This document shows, in pieces, positions 48,563-59,246 of a DNA stretch of 64,000 bases (its first letter is position 1; every line of letters starts with the position of its first letter). The notes under the pieces were generated by a model. That model had not been told where the DNA came from and made no database searches. It worked only from the letters and a program-made list of their open reading frames with translations. The translations under genes were made by a program, and so were the position numbers. Source of the DNA: Torreya grandis. Taxonomy: Eukaryota; Streptophyta; Pinopsida; Cupressales; Taxaceae. Where the stretch lies: the NCBI GenBank assembly GCA_037957365.1, contig JARHVA010000021.1, forward strand, positions 7,976,501-8,040,500. The letters run 5' to 3'.

Positions 48563-48579
48563 TCTCTATAATTTATTTT
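48563..48579. repeat. Target-site duplication of LINE, right copy
   Basis: Identical to 42868-42884, 17 of 17 bases. Confidence 0.93.
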
Positions 48580-50192
48580 TGTACTACCACTGTCTCTTTT
48601 CATTTTTTACGAAAATGCTTTATTTAGACACACCCTCACAGATAGTATCTTGACAAGTTAAATTTTTATTCCAATTGACTGCCTATGGTTGTTCATGGAC
48701 ATTTACATAATTTCTTCTTTCTTTTCCATTTCTTTCTTTATAAAGATATAAATTGCAACAAATGCCATCCTTTTTTGCAATAAGGAAACAATTTAGAAAT
48801 AAGGTCATTTAGTTCACCAGCTTCACTAGATTGAAGCGAGACAAATGATCCGATCCAAAATGAACACTTCTAAGCTTCAAAACAATATTAAAAGTTGTTT
48901 ACATAGAAAATGTAATTTTGAAACTAAGTTGTGGGAAGCCGCAAAATGTACAGATTCATTTAGCAGCAGGGCGAATGAGTCTACTAGAGCAAGGGTTGGT
49001 TTTGCCCTATTTAATTTTTAGATATATGGTTTAGTGGCAAAGGTGGCATACGTGGCATGGGACATGTAGGATTGAGAAAATGGAAAGCAAAACAAAGTAC
49101 GTAAAATATCCCTAGGATTAGAGAAAGCAACATTAATCAAAAAATCTATTGAACTAGGAAAGATAAAAGATGGCACCTATCCACAAGAGCTTTAAATAGA
49201 CCTCTATCTCGCTGCACTTTGTTTCATATGCTCTTCATTTCCCTTGAGGGTTCTTCCCCTCACATGGCTATTTATAATTGTATTTGTATATTAGGGTCAG
49301 GGTAACACTCACTTTAGGTTTACCTCTTCTAATTATTCTTTCATTATTTTGGTATTTTAGTTTTTAGTCAGTTTTCCAGTTCCTAGGGAAATTGTTTATC
49401 CCAGTACTTTTCTATTGTAACTGAATGTATTTTCCCTCCCATTGACCTACTTTGGCACCCGTGGACATTAAAAAAATTTCCTTCTTTCTTTCTGTTCGGA
49501 CATGTGGGTCATGCCTAGTTCATTTTTGCACATACCACGTATAGACACAATCATTTAATACACAATGGTGGTAGGAAAGGTAGTTGCAACCAATCTCATC
49601 TCTAGTAGCCTCTAGGACCTTTCTAGATACTTGTCTCTTCAACTAACTCACCAATCATGTGTATCTTTGGTTAATGTCTTGCACGCTATAATGGATACAT
49701 GGGTAGTGTGTTGAGAATTAGTTTGTGGTGAGTTTCAAATCCTGTTATCCCGCTACTCTTAGAGAGGTTGTGAATAAGGATACCTTGTTCCCACCACTCT
49801 TGTGTGTGCAATCTTCTTGATACATGCTTGGCTTATGTTCATATGATCCGAGACTCAAATTTCACATGGTATCAGAGCCATATCACTGGGCTTCATCACA
49901 TGAGGTATAAGACTCTAAGGGCTGAGGCTCATTTGGTTGCAACTTGTTTAGGAGCTCATCTTCACCTACTCTAGGCGATTTAGATACCTCATTTTCTGTA
50001 CTGATTGTGGGTTTTTCAAATCAGAGTTCCTAAGCAAGTCTCTCTTATCTTCTCTTACAGATTTTGCATACTTCTTTTAATCTCTTTGTTAATTTTTGGA
50101 GCAGATCTCTTGCAAGGCCTCCTTTACCCCTTAGTCTTTGAGGCTTGATCTATTAATTTTCTAACTTCTGATTTGATCAAGCTTCATAAAAT
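48580..50192 (+). mobile_element. Old Copia 5' end (LTR 3' part, primer-binding site, leader), interrupted
   Basis: TGGTATCAGAGCC at 49867-49879 is the standard Copia primer-binding site complementary to initiator Met-tRNA, placed right after a possible LTR end (CAAATTTCA). Upstream DNA from about 49000 may be its LTR, start not found; 48580-49000 shows nothing recognisable. The leader is cut at 50192 by Copia A and resumes at 63874. No coding sequence of this element is in the window. Confidence 0.55.
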
Positions 50193-50649
50193 TGTCAGAA
50201 TATTGTCATTGATGTCAAAGGCATTATAATTAATGTAATGGACGTCAACGGAATTGTCAACGGAAGTGTTATTAATGCAACAGAATTATTATTAATGTCA
50301 CAAGATTGCAATTAAAGATTGCAATTCAAAGGGCCCAAGAATAGACGTAAGTGATTATTCAAATTCAAGGTGAAGGGCAATCAGCAATAATTAATAAGGC
50401 CGACCAATAATAAAATATATTTAATTTGCAGCAGCGATTCATGATGAAGAGACCAACATTAAAGAAGTTTTGAATGAGCGCTCAAGGAAGTTGGTTAAGG
50501 CGTAAATCGCCCCTCTTAAGATATGTATTAATGCCTATTATTGTTGGACCGACCCACATGATTTAATTAAAATTAAATTAAATGCACACCTTTTGATGAA
50601 AGGGTTCCTCTTGGATGGGACACCTCCTTTGTGAAGAGCCTTTAGAGCC

Positions 50650-50657
50650 TATATAAG
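50650..50657 (+). promoter_or_regulatory. TATA box of Copia A LTR
   Basis: TATATAAG in GCCTATATAAGGCGG; the 3' LTR has the same box at 63412-63419. Transcription should start about 30 bp downstream, which places the stem-loop array inside the RNA. Confidence 0.6.
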
Positions 50658-50811
50658 GCGGATAGAAGATTGGAAAATATATATAGAAATAATTTTTTCC
50701 ATCATGAAAACATACGCAGATTTTAGTTGAGAAGAGGGAGAAGAGAGAAGATTGAATTTTGTCATCATTCATTGATGAAGCAACAATAAAAGGTGGAAGA
50801 TTGTTTTAGTG

Positions 50812-50905
50812 GAGGTAGGTGCCTCAGATCAAAGAGATTGGTGTCTCTAGCTAAGTTGGTGCTTAGCAGTGGGGACTGGGGTCTCCAAGTAGGTTGGTGC
50901 CTACT
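50812..50905 (+). repeat. Array of five stem-loops with TTGGTG-type loops (Copia A, 5' LTR)
   Basis: Stems and loops: GAGG-TAGGTG-CCTC (50812), AGAGA-TTGGTG-TCTCT (50833), GCTAAG-TTGGTG-CTTAGC (50850), GGGGA-CTGGGG-TCTCC (50871, one G.T pair), AGTAGG-TTGGTG-CCTACT (50888). The loop stays nearly constant while each stem differs and remains complementary. Confidence 0.85.
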
Positions 50906-51131
50906 AATTTTTTGTAAAAGAAATATTATTTTACAGCTAGATTTGAACGGTAAATCCAAGCAGCTCTTCATTGTGGTTTTTCTCGAGAGGATTTTCCACA
51001 TTAATCCTATGTTGGTTAATTATTAGATCTTGTGTGAACATTTGCATTGTGAACATTATTTTCTGAAAGTAAAAGTTTTATTTCACACTGATTCACCCCC
51101 CACCCTCTCAGTTTGTTGTGTGCTAAACAAT

Positions 51132-51144
51132 TGGTATCAGAACC
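51132..51144 (+). promoter_or_regulatory. Primer-binding site of Copia A
   Basis: TGGTATCAGAACC, two bases after the LTR end, complementary to the 3' end of initiator Met-tRNA as in most plant Copia elements. Confidence 0.88.
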
Positions 51145-51195
51145 AGTTCCTTCAGAATCAGTCTAATCGCTAGAAGGTAGATCCCAAGGGCACAC

Positions 51196-52580
51196 ATGGC
51201 TAGTCATCATGTTCAAGAAGGTTTCTCCATAAACAAGGCTCCATTGTTCAATGGAACGAACTATGCATTCTGGAGCATAAGGTTGTGAACATATCTAATG
51301 GCCCTTGGCTTTGATATTTGGCGAGCAGTAGTAACTGGATATATAACGCTACAAACTCCACCAATGTATACAGCCGAAAAGAAGGCTAGTGAAAATAATG
51401 TAAAAGCCATGAACGCAATTTTGTGTGGCTTATTAGAATCAGAATTTGTCAAAGTAATGCATTGCAATTTGGCAAAGGACATCTAGGATAAAGTTCATAC
51501 CATCTACAAGGGTGACAACAAAATGAAGGCAAAACTCCAAACTCATAAGAGACAGTTCGAGAGCTTAAAAATGAAAAATGAAGAAAATGTTGTGGCAAAT
51601 CTTCTTCGTATGGATGAGATTGTTAACAGCATCAGAAGGCTTGGTGAAAAAGTTGAAGAATACGTAATAGTTCAAAATGTACTAAGGTCTCTACCCTTAA
51701 GATTCGATGCAAAAGTTTCTACTATTGAAGAGATAAAGGATCTAGACTCATTAACAATGAATGAGTTGCATGGGATACTCACAACTTATGAAATGAGAAC
51801 CCAAAAAGAAAAGCCATCAAAAGGGGAAGCAGCCTTCAAAGCTTCAAAGAAAGGGAAAAATAAAGAGTCTGAATCAAGCGATGAACAAGATGAGAACAAG
51901 GCCTTGTTTGTCAGAAAGCTTAAAAAGGGCTCCAACAAATACAACGGTAAGCTACCTTTCCAGTGTTTCAATTGTGGTAAAATATGGCATTTTGCTACTA
52001 AATGTCCACATAAGGATGATAGCGATGCTGAGGAAAATCATAATGAGAAAGGAATAAGGAAAGCAAACCTCAATACAAGAAAAGCTTTCAAACAATACGA
52101 ATAGAAGAAAAAGTTTGGTAAGCACAAGAAAAGCCTTTATTCCAAAAAGGATCGCAGCTCTGCTGAGGAGAGTGATGAGAACATATCAAATAGTGACAGA
52201 GAAGATACTTTGTTACTGGCTATAGAAATAAAAAATAATGCCTCTACGAGTGAAGATATATTGGAAGAGGAAGATGTCGAAGATGAAGGAGAGGTAGATC
52301 TTGAAGAACTCATATGTGCTTTAGGTGAGATAAAAGTGCTTAAGAAAAAGAATCTGAAACAAAGATTACAGATTCAAAAATATGAAAAAGATTGTGCTTT
52401 GAAAACAAGAATGTCACAAAATGTTGAGGAATCAGAAAAAGTAATCATATAGGATAGTTCTATAGAAGTGTTGTTGTTTACCCCCTACACAGAACAAGAA
52501 AGTGAATGCTCTTGTTGTAAAGAAAAGAAAACCTACAAAAACTTGGAAACAGAAGCACGAGAAAGTTAATCAAGACAAGG
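51196..52580 (+). pseudogene. Copia A gag (UBN2, one zinc knuckle), broken
   Basis: The ATG at 51196 opens MASHHVQEGFSINKAPLFNG and NYAFWSIRL, then a stop. The UBN2-type gag core follows (AMNAILCGLLESEFVKVMHC; 51523-52104 with QTHKRQFESLKMKNEE and MNELHGILTTYEMRT). A zinc knuckle CFNCGKIWHFATKC sits near 51965. An acidic region follows (EDVEDEGEVDLEELICALGE, 52264). Compared with Copia B, about 0.9 kb encoding the coiled coil and two further knuckles is missing, so A carries a gag deletion. Gag should form the particle and bind RNA. Confidence 0.88.
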
Positions 52581-53885
52581 AGAAATCTATGCTTGTGCAA
52601 ACAGCATTTCATGCACAAGACGAAAGGCAACAATGGTAAATTGACAATGGATACTCAAGTCACATGACTGGGGACAAGAGCAAATTTCTCTCCTTGAAGG
52701 AAATGAGTGAAGGCACAGTAACATTTGGAGATAATGCCACAGCGAGAATAGCTAGAAAAAATACCCTTAGACTTGATAATGGAAAAACAAAAACAGAAAA
52801 TGTATTGTATGTTGAAGGCTTAGAACATAACCTTCTAAGTGTCTGTCAAATGTGTGATCAAGGACACACTCTCAAGTTTTATACTCAAGGTTGTGAGATC
52901 AGGTAAATAGACACAGAAAAATTAGTTGCAAATGCAAACAGAGCAACAAACAACCCGTACATATTCAATGAAGTTAAGGGAGAGAAACACTACATGAGTC
53001 AAATTGATGAAAGCTAGCTATGGCATAGAAGCATGGACCATATGAACATCGAGAAGCTAGTGACAATCAGCACTAGGCAAGCCGTAAAAGATATGCCGAA
53101 GATTACAAAATCGTCAAACATTGTTTGCAAGCAATGTCAGCATGGAAAACAGACAAGAGCGAGTTTCAGGTCAAAGAAGTACTCAACCACCAAGCCATTG
53201 GAACTAATTCATACAGACCTCTGTGGGCCTACAAAAATGCAAAGCATACAAGGTGAGAGCTACTTTATGTTGCTCATTGATGATTATTCTAGAATGACAT
53301 GGGTTGCCTTTCTAAAAAAAAAATCTGAGGCATTCAAGAAGTTTAAAGCTTTTAAAGCTTTGGTTGAAAAGGAAACAAATTTAAAGATCAAGTGCTTGAG
53401 ATCAGATCGAAGAGGTGAGTTCCTCTCAAATGAATTCAATGACTTTTGTGAGCAGCATGGAATAAAAAGGCATTTCTCAGCTGCAAGGACTCCACAGCAA
53501 AATGTAATTGTAGAAAGAAAGAATCAAACTGTTCAAGAAATGGCTAAAACAATGTTAAATGAATCTAAGCTATCAGACAGGTTTTGGAGAGAAGCGGTTA
53601 ACACCACCATCTACATTTTGAACAGAGGACAAATCAGAGTAAACAATAGCAAAACCTCTTATGAATTATAAAAGGGTAGACCAGTATCAGTCAAATATTT
53701 TAGAGTGTTCGGGAGAAAATACTTCATTAAGAGATATGAAAAAGACTTGGGAAAGTTCAACTCAAGAACTGATGAAGGTATTTTTCTTGGATATTCCTCA
53801 AAAAGTAAAGCTTATAGATGTTACAATAAAAGGCTACAAACAATCATAGAAAGTGCCAGTGTAAAGATGGATGAAACAAGGCCTT
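52581..53885 (+). pseudogene. Copia A protease and integrase, broken
   Basis: Protease region: QTAFHAQDERQQW, a stop, then IDNGYSSHMTG, where the catalytic Asp-Ser-Gly reads Asp-Asn-Gly. VLYVEGLEHNLLSVCQMCDQ follows. Integrase: LWHRSMDHMN and CKQCQHGKQ of the zinc-binding domain (the first His block is altered), then HTDLCGP, LRSDRRGEF and VIVERKN, which keep the Asp, Asp and Glu of the DDE core. FWREAVNTTIYILNR and KFNSRTDEGIFLGYSSKSKA (53758) mark the C-terminal part. Stops interrupt it at several points. Confidence 0.9.
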
Positions 53886-55034
53886 AGAAAGTAAGTGCAC
53901 AAACAAATGATCATTCAGAGGAACCAGACTTCAAAGAAGAAGAAATAGAAAAACAAGAAGAAATGGAGCGAGAAAATGCAAAGGCACCATCTCGATTTGC
54001 TCAAAAGCATCATTCCGAGAATCAAATTATTGGTGATATTAATGCTAGGATACAAACTAGAAGAAGATTTGTGAGTACACATGAGCAACTAAACTTCTCT
54101 TTGTTATCCAAAATAGAACCCAAAAATATTGCAAAAGCTAGCAATGACAAGCATTGGATCAATGCTATGGAAGAAGAATTGAATCAAATTGAAAAGAATG
54201 AGACATGGGAACTCGTTCCTAGACCAAAAGACAAGAATGTAATTGGTACCAAGTGGGTGTTCAGGGATACACTGAATGAAGATGACCAAATAACAAAAAA
54301 TAAAGCAAGGTTGGTTTGCAAGGGGTATGCTCAAGTGGAAGGTATTGATTTTGAAGAAACATTTGCCCCTGTTGTGAGATTATAAGCCATTAGAATGTTT
54401 TTCGAATATGCTGGTTTTTAAAACTTCAAAGCTTATCAAATGGATGTGAAAGCTGCTTTTCTAAATGGCAAGTTAGAGGAAGAAGTATATATTGAACCAA
54501 AAAGTTTCCTTCTATCAAAAAACAAGGACTATGTGTGCAAATTGACGAAGGCACTATATGGGCTAAAGCAAGCCCCCAAACCCTGGTATTCAAGGCTTGA
54601 TATATATCTACAAGAACAAGGTTTTAAAAGGGGAGTTGTTGATATTAATTTCTATATCAAAACTGAAGGTGAGAATCAGTTAATTGTTGTGGTATATGTG
54701 GATGATATCATTTTTGGAGGAAATAGTGAATGAATGTCCCAAGAATTTGCAAAAGATATGCAAAAGGAATTTGAAATGTCCATGTTGGGTGAGTTGTCAT
54801 TTTTCTTTGTTTTACAAATTTATCAATCTAGCAAAGGAATATTTATCTCTCAAACCAAGTATATAAAGGAGATGTTGAAGTTCAGAATAGAAGATTGCAC
54901 ACCTATTAGCACACCTATGGTTATAGGATGCAAGTTAAATAAAGATGATGAATCTCTTAAAGCGAACCAGACGCTTTATAGATCCATGATTGGATGCTTG
55001 TTAAACACCACAACATCAAGACCAGACATCATGC
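53886..55034 (+). pseudogene. Copia A reverse transcriptase, interrupted by Copia B
   Basis: RT runs from [20 protein letters not shown] (54152) through YQMDVKAAFLNGKLEEEVYI and [16 protein letters not shown] to the catalytic [11 protein letters not shown] (54690). SQTKYIKEMLK and a frame reaching RPDIM at 55034 follow, where Copia B enters. Stops occur after VVRL, AGF, GNSE and in the linker. The RT copies element RNA into DNA. Confidence 0.92.
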
Positions 55035-55078
55035 TGTTGGAATATTGTCATTGATGTCAAATGGAACTATTGCCGGAG

Positions 55079-55166
55079 CGAACGGAATTGATTGCCAAAA
55101 GTGAACGAAAATATCGACGGAAGTGAACGGAATTGTCGACGGAAGTGAACGGAATTGGCCGACCTA
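55079..55166 (+). repeat. 22-bp minisatellite in 5' LTR of Copia B, about 4 units
   Basis: Core GTGAACGGAATTGTCGACGG plus two more bases per unit; the last unit is partial. Confidence 0.85.
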
Positions 55167-55243
55167 TTGAGAGAAGTTGTGACCGTTCGAAAGGACCTTT
55201 TCACTTGAAGAGTCACGACCTTAATTTGTGGCTTTCCGTGGGT

Positions 55244-55251
55244 TATAAATA
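55244..55251 (+). promoter_or_regulatory. TATA box of Copia B LTR
   Basis: TATAAATA in GGGTTATAAATAAGTG, about 240 bp before the stem-loop array; the 3' LTR carries the same sequence near 61472-61480. Confidence 0.55.
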
Positions 55252-55485
55252 AGTGCATAACGAATGGCAAAAGAGTAGATTCAAAAGTGGAAGAAATAAA
55301 AGAAGCGCAGAATTTTTAAAGACCAATTTTTGTGAGAATATTAAAAAGAAAAAATCAACAAGTATAAGGAAGAGTATAGCAACGAAAACACTCAAGTGTA
55401 GATCGAATCTAAAGGAGATAAAGCAAGTGTTCTATCATCAGTTGTTTTAACAACAAATTTGAGATAGAAGAGTGATTTTTTCTGA

Positions 55486-55620
55486 GAAGGTTGGTGCCTT
55501 CATTTTGAAGACATTGGTGTCTCTTGCTGAGTTGGTGCTCGGTGAAAGGGGTTGGTGCTCCACTAGGTTGGTGCCTACAAAATTGTTTGTGGGGTTGGTG
55601 CTCCAGTAGGTTGGTGCCTA
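55486..55620 (+). repeat. Array of seven stem-loops with TTGGTG loops (Copia B, 5' LTR)
   Basis: All seven loops are TTGGTG. Stems: GAAGG/CCTTC (55486), AGACA/TCTCT with one mismatch (55509), CTGAG/CTCGG with one wobble (55527), GGGG/CTCC (55548), TAGG/CCTA (55564), GGGG/CTCC (55591), TAGG/CCTA (55607). In the 3' LTR the second stem is a perfect AGAGA/TCTCT. Confidence 0.87.
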
Positions 55621-55849
55621 TGAATATTTATATTAAGAGAATTTCTCCGTGGTTTTCTTCCGAAAGGGTTTCCACGCAAAATTTGTGTCTATTTGCATTG
55701 TGTGGTTTTGCATTGTAATCTTTGATTGCTTTGAATATATTAATTGCAGAGTAATTTGAGGTTTTGGATTTAAGATTAATAGTCAAAAGCGAAAAAATAT
55801 CTTATACTGATTCACTCCCCCCTCTCAGTATAAGCTTGTGCTTAACAAT

Positions 55850-55861
55850 TAGTATCAAAGC
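55850..55861 (+). promoter_or_regulatory. Primer-binding site of Copia B, diverged
   Basis: TAGTATCAAAGC two bases after the LTR; differs from TGGTATCAGAGC at two G-to-A positions, in line with decay by deamination. Confidence 0.7.
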
Positions 55862-55929
55862 TGGTTCTTTCGGTATTAACACAACTGCTAAAAGGTAGAT
55901 CTTGGAAAGCACATAAGGCAAGATCTCAA

Positions 55930-57836
55930 GTGCTAGATGGTTTCTCCACTAACAAGGCTCCTTTGTTCGATGGAACGAATTACGCATTTTGGAGCATAAG
56001 AATGAAGACTTACTTGATGGCCCTAGGTTTCAATATTTGGAAAGCAGTGGTAATACAATACACAACGCCACAAATTGCACCAACGGATGCTACCGAAAAA
56101 AAGGCAAGTGAGAACAATGCAAAAGCTATGAATGCAATCTTATGCGGGCTTTCATAAATGAGTTTGTTAAAGTTATGCATTGTGAATCTGCAAAAGAGAT
56201 TTGGGATAAACTCAATACTATTTATGAAGGTGATAGTAAGGTTAGAAAAGCAAAAGTCCAAACCCACCGGAGGCAATTTGAAAGTTTAAAAATGAAAAAT
56301 GATGAAAACATTGTTGGGTATCTTCTTCGTGTCGATGAGATTGTTAATGTCATTCGAGGACTCGAAGAGAAAATTGAAGAATCTGTGATCGTTTAGAAAG
56401 CCCTGAGATCCCTACCATTGAGATTTGATGCGAAGGTCTCCGCCATTGAAGAAATGAAGGATTTAGACACGATGAAAATGGACGAGCTCCATGGAATTCT
56501 TACAGCCTACGAAATGAGAACCGAATTTAAGAGATAGTCGAAGAATGAAGCATCATTCAAGGTCTCGAAGAAAGAGAAGATCAAAGAACCAGAATCAAGT
56601 GAAAATTCAAGTAGTGAAGAAGATGAAAATGAAGCTCTATTCATTCGGAAGCTAAAGAAAGGATCGAGCAAATATAAAGGAAAGTTACCATTTAAATGCT
56701 TTAATTGTGGTAAAATTGGTCATTTTGCAGCCAAATGTCCAAATAAAGGAGTTAGCGATGATGAGAGAAACAAATCAAAGTACAAAAAGGGATTAAAGCC
56801 GAGAAAAGACACGCAAAGATTTGAGAAACAAAAGAAAAGCCTATACTCCAAGAGGTATAGCAGTTCATCCGAAGAAAACAAAGAAAGTGATGTTGAGAGT
56901 GATAATGAAGAGACTCTGTTCATGGCTACAGAAGAAAATGCCACCACCAACAAAGATAATTTGGAGGAAGACGAAGACATGGAAGAAGAAGGTGAAGTGA
57001 ACCTTGAGGAAGAACTTATTTGTGCGTTGGAAGAAATAAAAGCATTTAAGAAGAAGAATCAGAAACTAAAGTTACAACTCCAAAAATATGAAGAAGAGAA
57101 TCGAGACTTCAAAACGAAGACATCACAAGTCTTTGAGGAATCAAACAAGGTAATTGTTGATCTAAAAGTCCAAATCAAAAAAGCAAAGAAAATTGAAGAA
57201 GATCTAACGGATCAGCTAAAGAAGAAAGGAGAAGACTGTGAAAGGTATGAATCTGAGATAGATGTTTTAAAAAGGGACCTAGAAAAAGCGAATTCTAAAA
57301 TAGCAAGTGAATTGAAATCTGAAAAAAGCACTCAAGTTTTGAATAAGATTCTAAAGAGTCAAATATCACCATCTAACAAGTCAGGGATTGGATATGAAAA
57401 GGAAATAGAACAAGCTAAGAGCTATGCTGAAACTCTTAAAAAACTAGTGAAAAAGGAGACCAAGAAGGAAGAAGCCCTGAATACAAAAACCAGCTCTATC
57501 AACAAAGAAAGCAAAGGAGAACAAAACTTCAGAAGACCTTTTGCTCCAAGATATGCAAATAAAACCAGGTTTGGTAATTATTTTGATGGATATTGTTATT
57601 ATTGCAATCATTTTGGTCATAAAAAACTAGATTGTAGAAAGAGAGCCAAATATATTGAAGTCAAGAGTAGAAACAAAGGAACCTATGGAGCTTCGAACAA
57701 AAACTACAATTCGTTTGCTCCCTTATCAAACTTTGATGAAGCTATAGTTTAGTACAAGTGCAACAACTATGGACATATAGCACACTATTGTAGAAGTGTT
57801 TTTGAATCTGTAAAACAAGATCAAAAGTTCAAAGCT
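55930..57836 (+). pseudogene. Copia B gag with coiled coil and three knuckles
   Basis: 55930-56157 gives MLDGFSTNKAPLFDG and NYAFWSIRMKTYLMALGFNI. A frameshift leads to INEFVKVMHCESAKEIWDKL (56147) and RRQFESLKMKNDENIVGYLL. Knuckle 1 is CFNCGKIGHFAAKC (56698). 56922-57752 is one 276-codon frame with an acidic stretch and a long Lys/Glu coiled coil (YEEENRDFKTKTSQ onward), then knuckle 2 CYYCNHFGHKKLDC (57595) and, past a stop, knuckle 3 CNNYGHIAHYC in which Tyr replaces a Cys. The extended gag is unusual for small Copia types and suggests a SIRE/Maximus-like or related lineage; that placement is an inference. Confidence 0.88.
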
Positions 57837-59246
57837 CCAGTGATAAAGAAAAGAGAACCATCAAAGACCGGGAAGAAGAAGCAAGAAGAATCCATGATTG
57901 TTCAAACAGCATTCCATGCTAGAAATGAAGGACAACTATGGTTCATTGATAGTGGATGTTTGAGACACATGACTGGAAATAAAAGCAAATTCATCTCGTT
58001 TAAAAAGGTCAATGAAGGCACGGTGAAGTTCGGAGACAACACTACAGCCAAAATAACAGGAAAAAGGTACACTTAGTCTCGATAATGGAAAAATCAAAAC
58101 AGAAAATGTGTTATATGTGGAAGGGTTAAAGCATAATCTTCTAAGTGTTAGCCAAATGTGTGATCAAGGACACACACTCAAGTTCTTTTTTGAAGGTTGC
58201 GAGATCAGAAAAAGAGACACAGGAGAACTAATTGCAGATGCTCATAGAACCACAAACAACCTATACATGCTTGGAGAAATGAGACGAGAGAAATGTTGTC
58301 TGAGTCAAGTTAAAGAGAGTTGGCTATGGCATAGAAGGTTAGGGCACATAAATTTTGATAATCTTGTGAAAATCAGCAACAAATAGGTTGTGCGAGATAT
58401 GCCCAAGATAACGAAACCTTCAAGCAATGCCAACACGGGAAGCAAACCAAAACAAGGTTCAGAACGAAAGAATATTCAACCACCAAACCACTAGAGCTGA
58501 TTCATACGGATCTTTGTGGTCCTACCAAAACTGAAAGCATGTAAGGTGAGAGCTACTTTATGTTGCTCATTGATGATTATACTAGAATGACGTGGGTAGC
58601 CTTTCTAAAAAAAAAATCAGAAGCATTTGAAAAGTTTCAAGCTTTCGAGGCATTAGTAGAAAATGAAAAAGAGCTGAAAATAAAATGCCTAAGGTCAAAT
58701 CGAGGAAGTGAGTTTATTTCAAATGAATTCATTGAGTTTTGCAAAGATCATGGAATTAAGAGACAATACTCAGCTGCAATGACTCCACAACAAAATGGAG
58801 TGGTGGAAAGGAAAAATCGAACCGTTCAAGAAATGGCTAGAACTATGTTGAATGAATCTAAGCTATCAAATAGATTCTAGAGAGAAGCAGTTAATACAGC
58901 AGTATATATCTTGAATAGAGGGCAAATCAGAGTTAATAATGACAAAACTCCTTACGAATTGTGGAAAGGAAGACCAGCTTCGGTCAAACATTTCAAAGTG
59001 TTTGGAAGTAAATATTTTATCAACGGGAATAAAGAAAACTTGGGCAAATTTGATTCAAGAGCTGACAAAGGAATTTTTCTTGGCTACTCCATCAAAGGCA
59101 AAGCCTATAGATGTTATAACAAAAGGCTACAAACTATTGTAGAAAGTGCTAGTGTTAGAATAGACGAGATCATAAATCAAAAGAAAAAAGAACCTTCAGA
59201 AGAGCCTCTAGAAATACCCAATCTTGTAGAAGAAGGGGAGGAATAA
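57837..59246 (+). pseudogene. Copia B protease and integrase
   Basis: 57840-58076: QTAFHARNEGQLWFIDSGCL then RHMTGNKSKF, with the catalytic Asp-Ser-Gly intact. A frameshift near 58065 breaks the protease. 58108-58386: LWHRRLGHINFDNLV of the zinc-binding domain; a frameshift removes the matching CxxC region, which resumes as HGKQTK in another frame. 58500-58880: HTDLCGP, DDYTRMTWV, then LRSNRGSEF, in which the second catalytic Asp is Asn, then NGVVERKN with the Glu. A stop replaces Trp in RF*REAVNT. 58911-59246 is the C-terminal part with KGIFLGYSIKGKAYRC. Integrase would insert the cDNA; this copy should be inactive. Confidence 0.92.

Larger units (their letters stand above)
50193..51129 (+). 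repeat. 5' LTR of Copia A
   Basis: 937 bp. A TATA box (TATATAAG, 50650-50657) is followed about 155 bp later by the stem-loop array at 50812-50905. The 3' LTR copy has about 30 extra bases near 63287-63320. Confidence 0.95.
55035..55847 (+). repeat. 5' LTR of Copia B
   Basis: 813 bp; TATA box TATAAATA at 55244-55251; about four units of a 22-bp minisatellite at 55079-55166; stem-loop array at 55486-55620. It is 114 bp shorter than the 3' LTR, mostly through fewer minisatellite units. Confidence 0.95.

Noticed and set aside
55524..55718. ORF across the stem-loop array (WCSVKGVGAPLGWC)
   Set aside because: Translation of the TTGGTG hairpins; it is in the LTR and not conserved in frame in Copia A.
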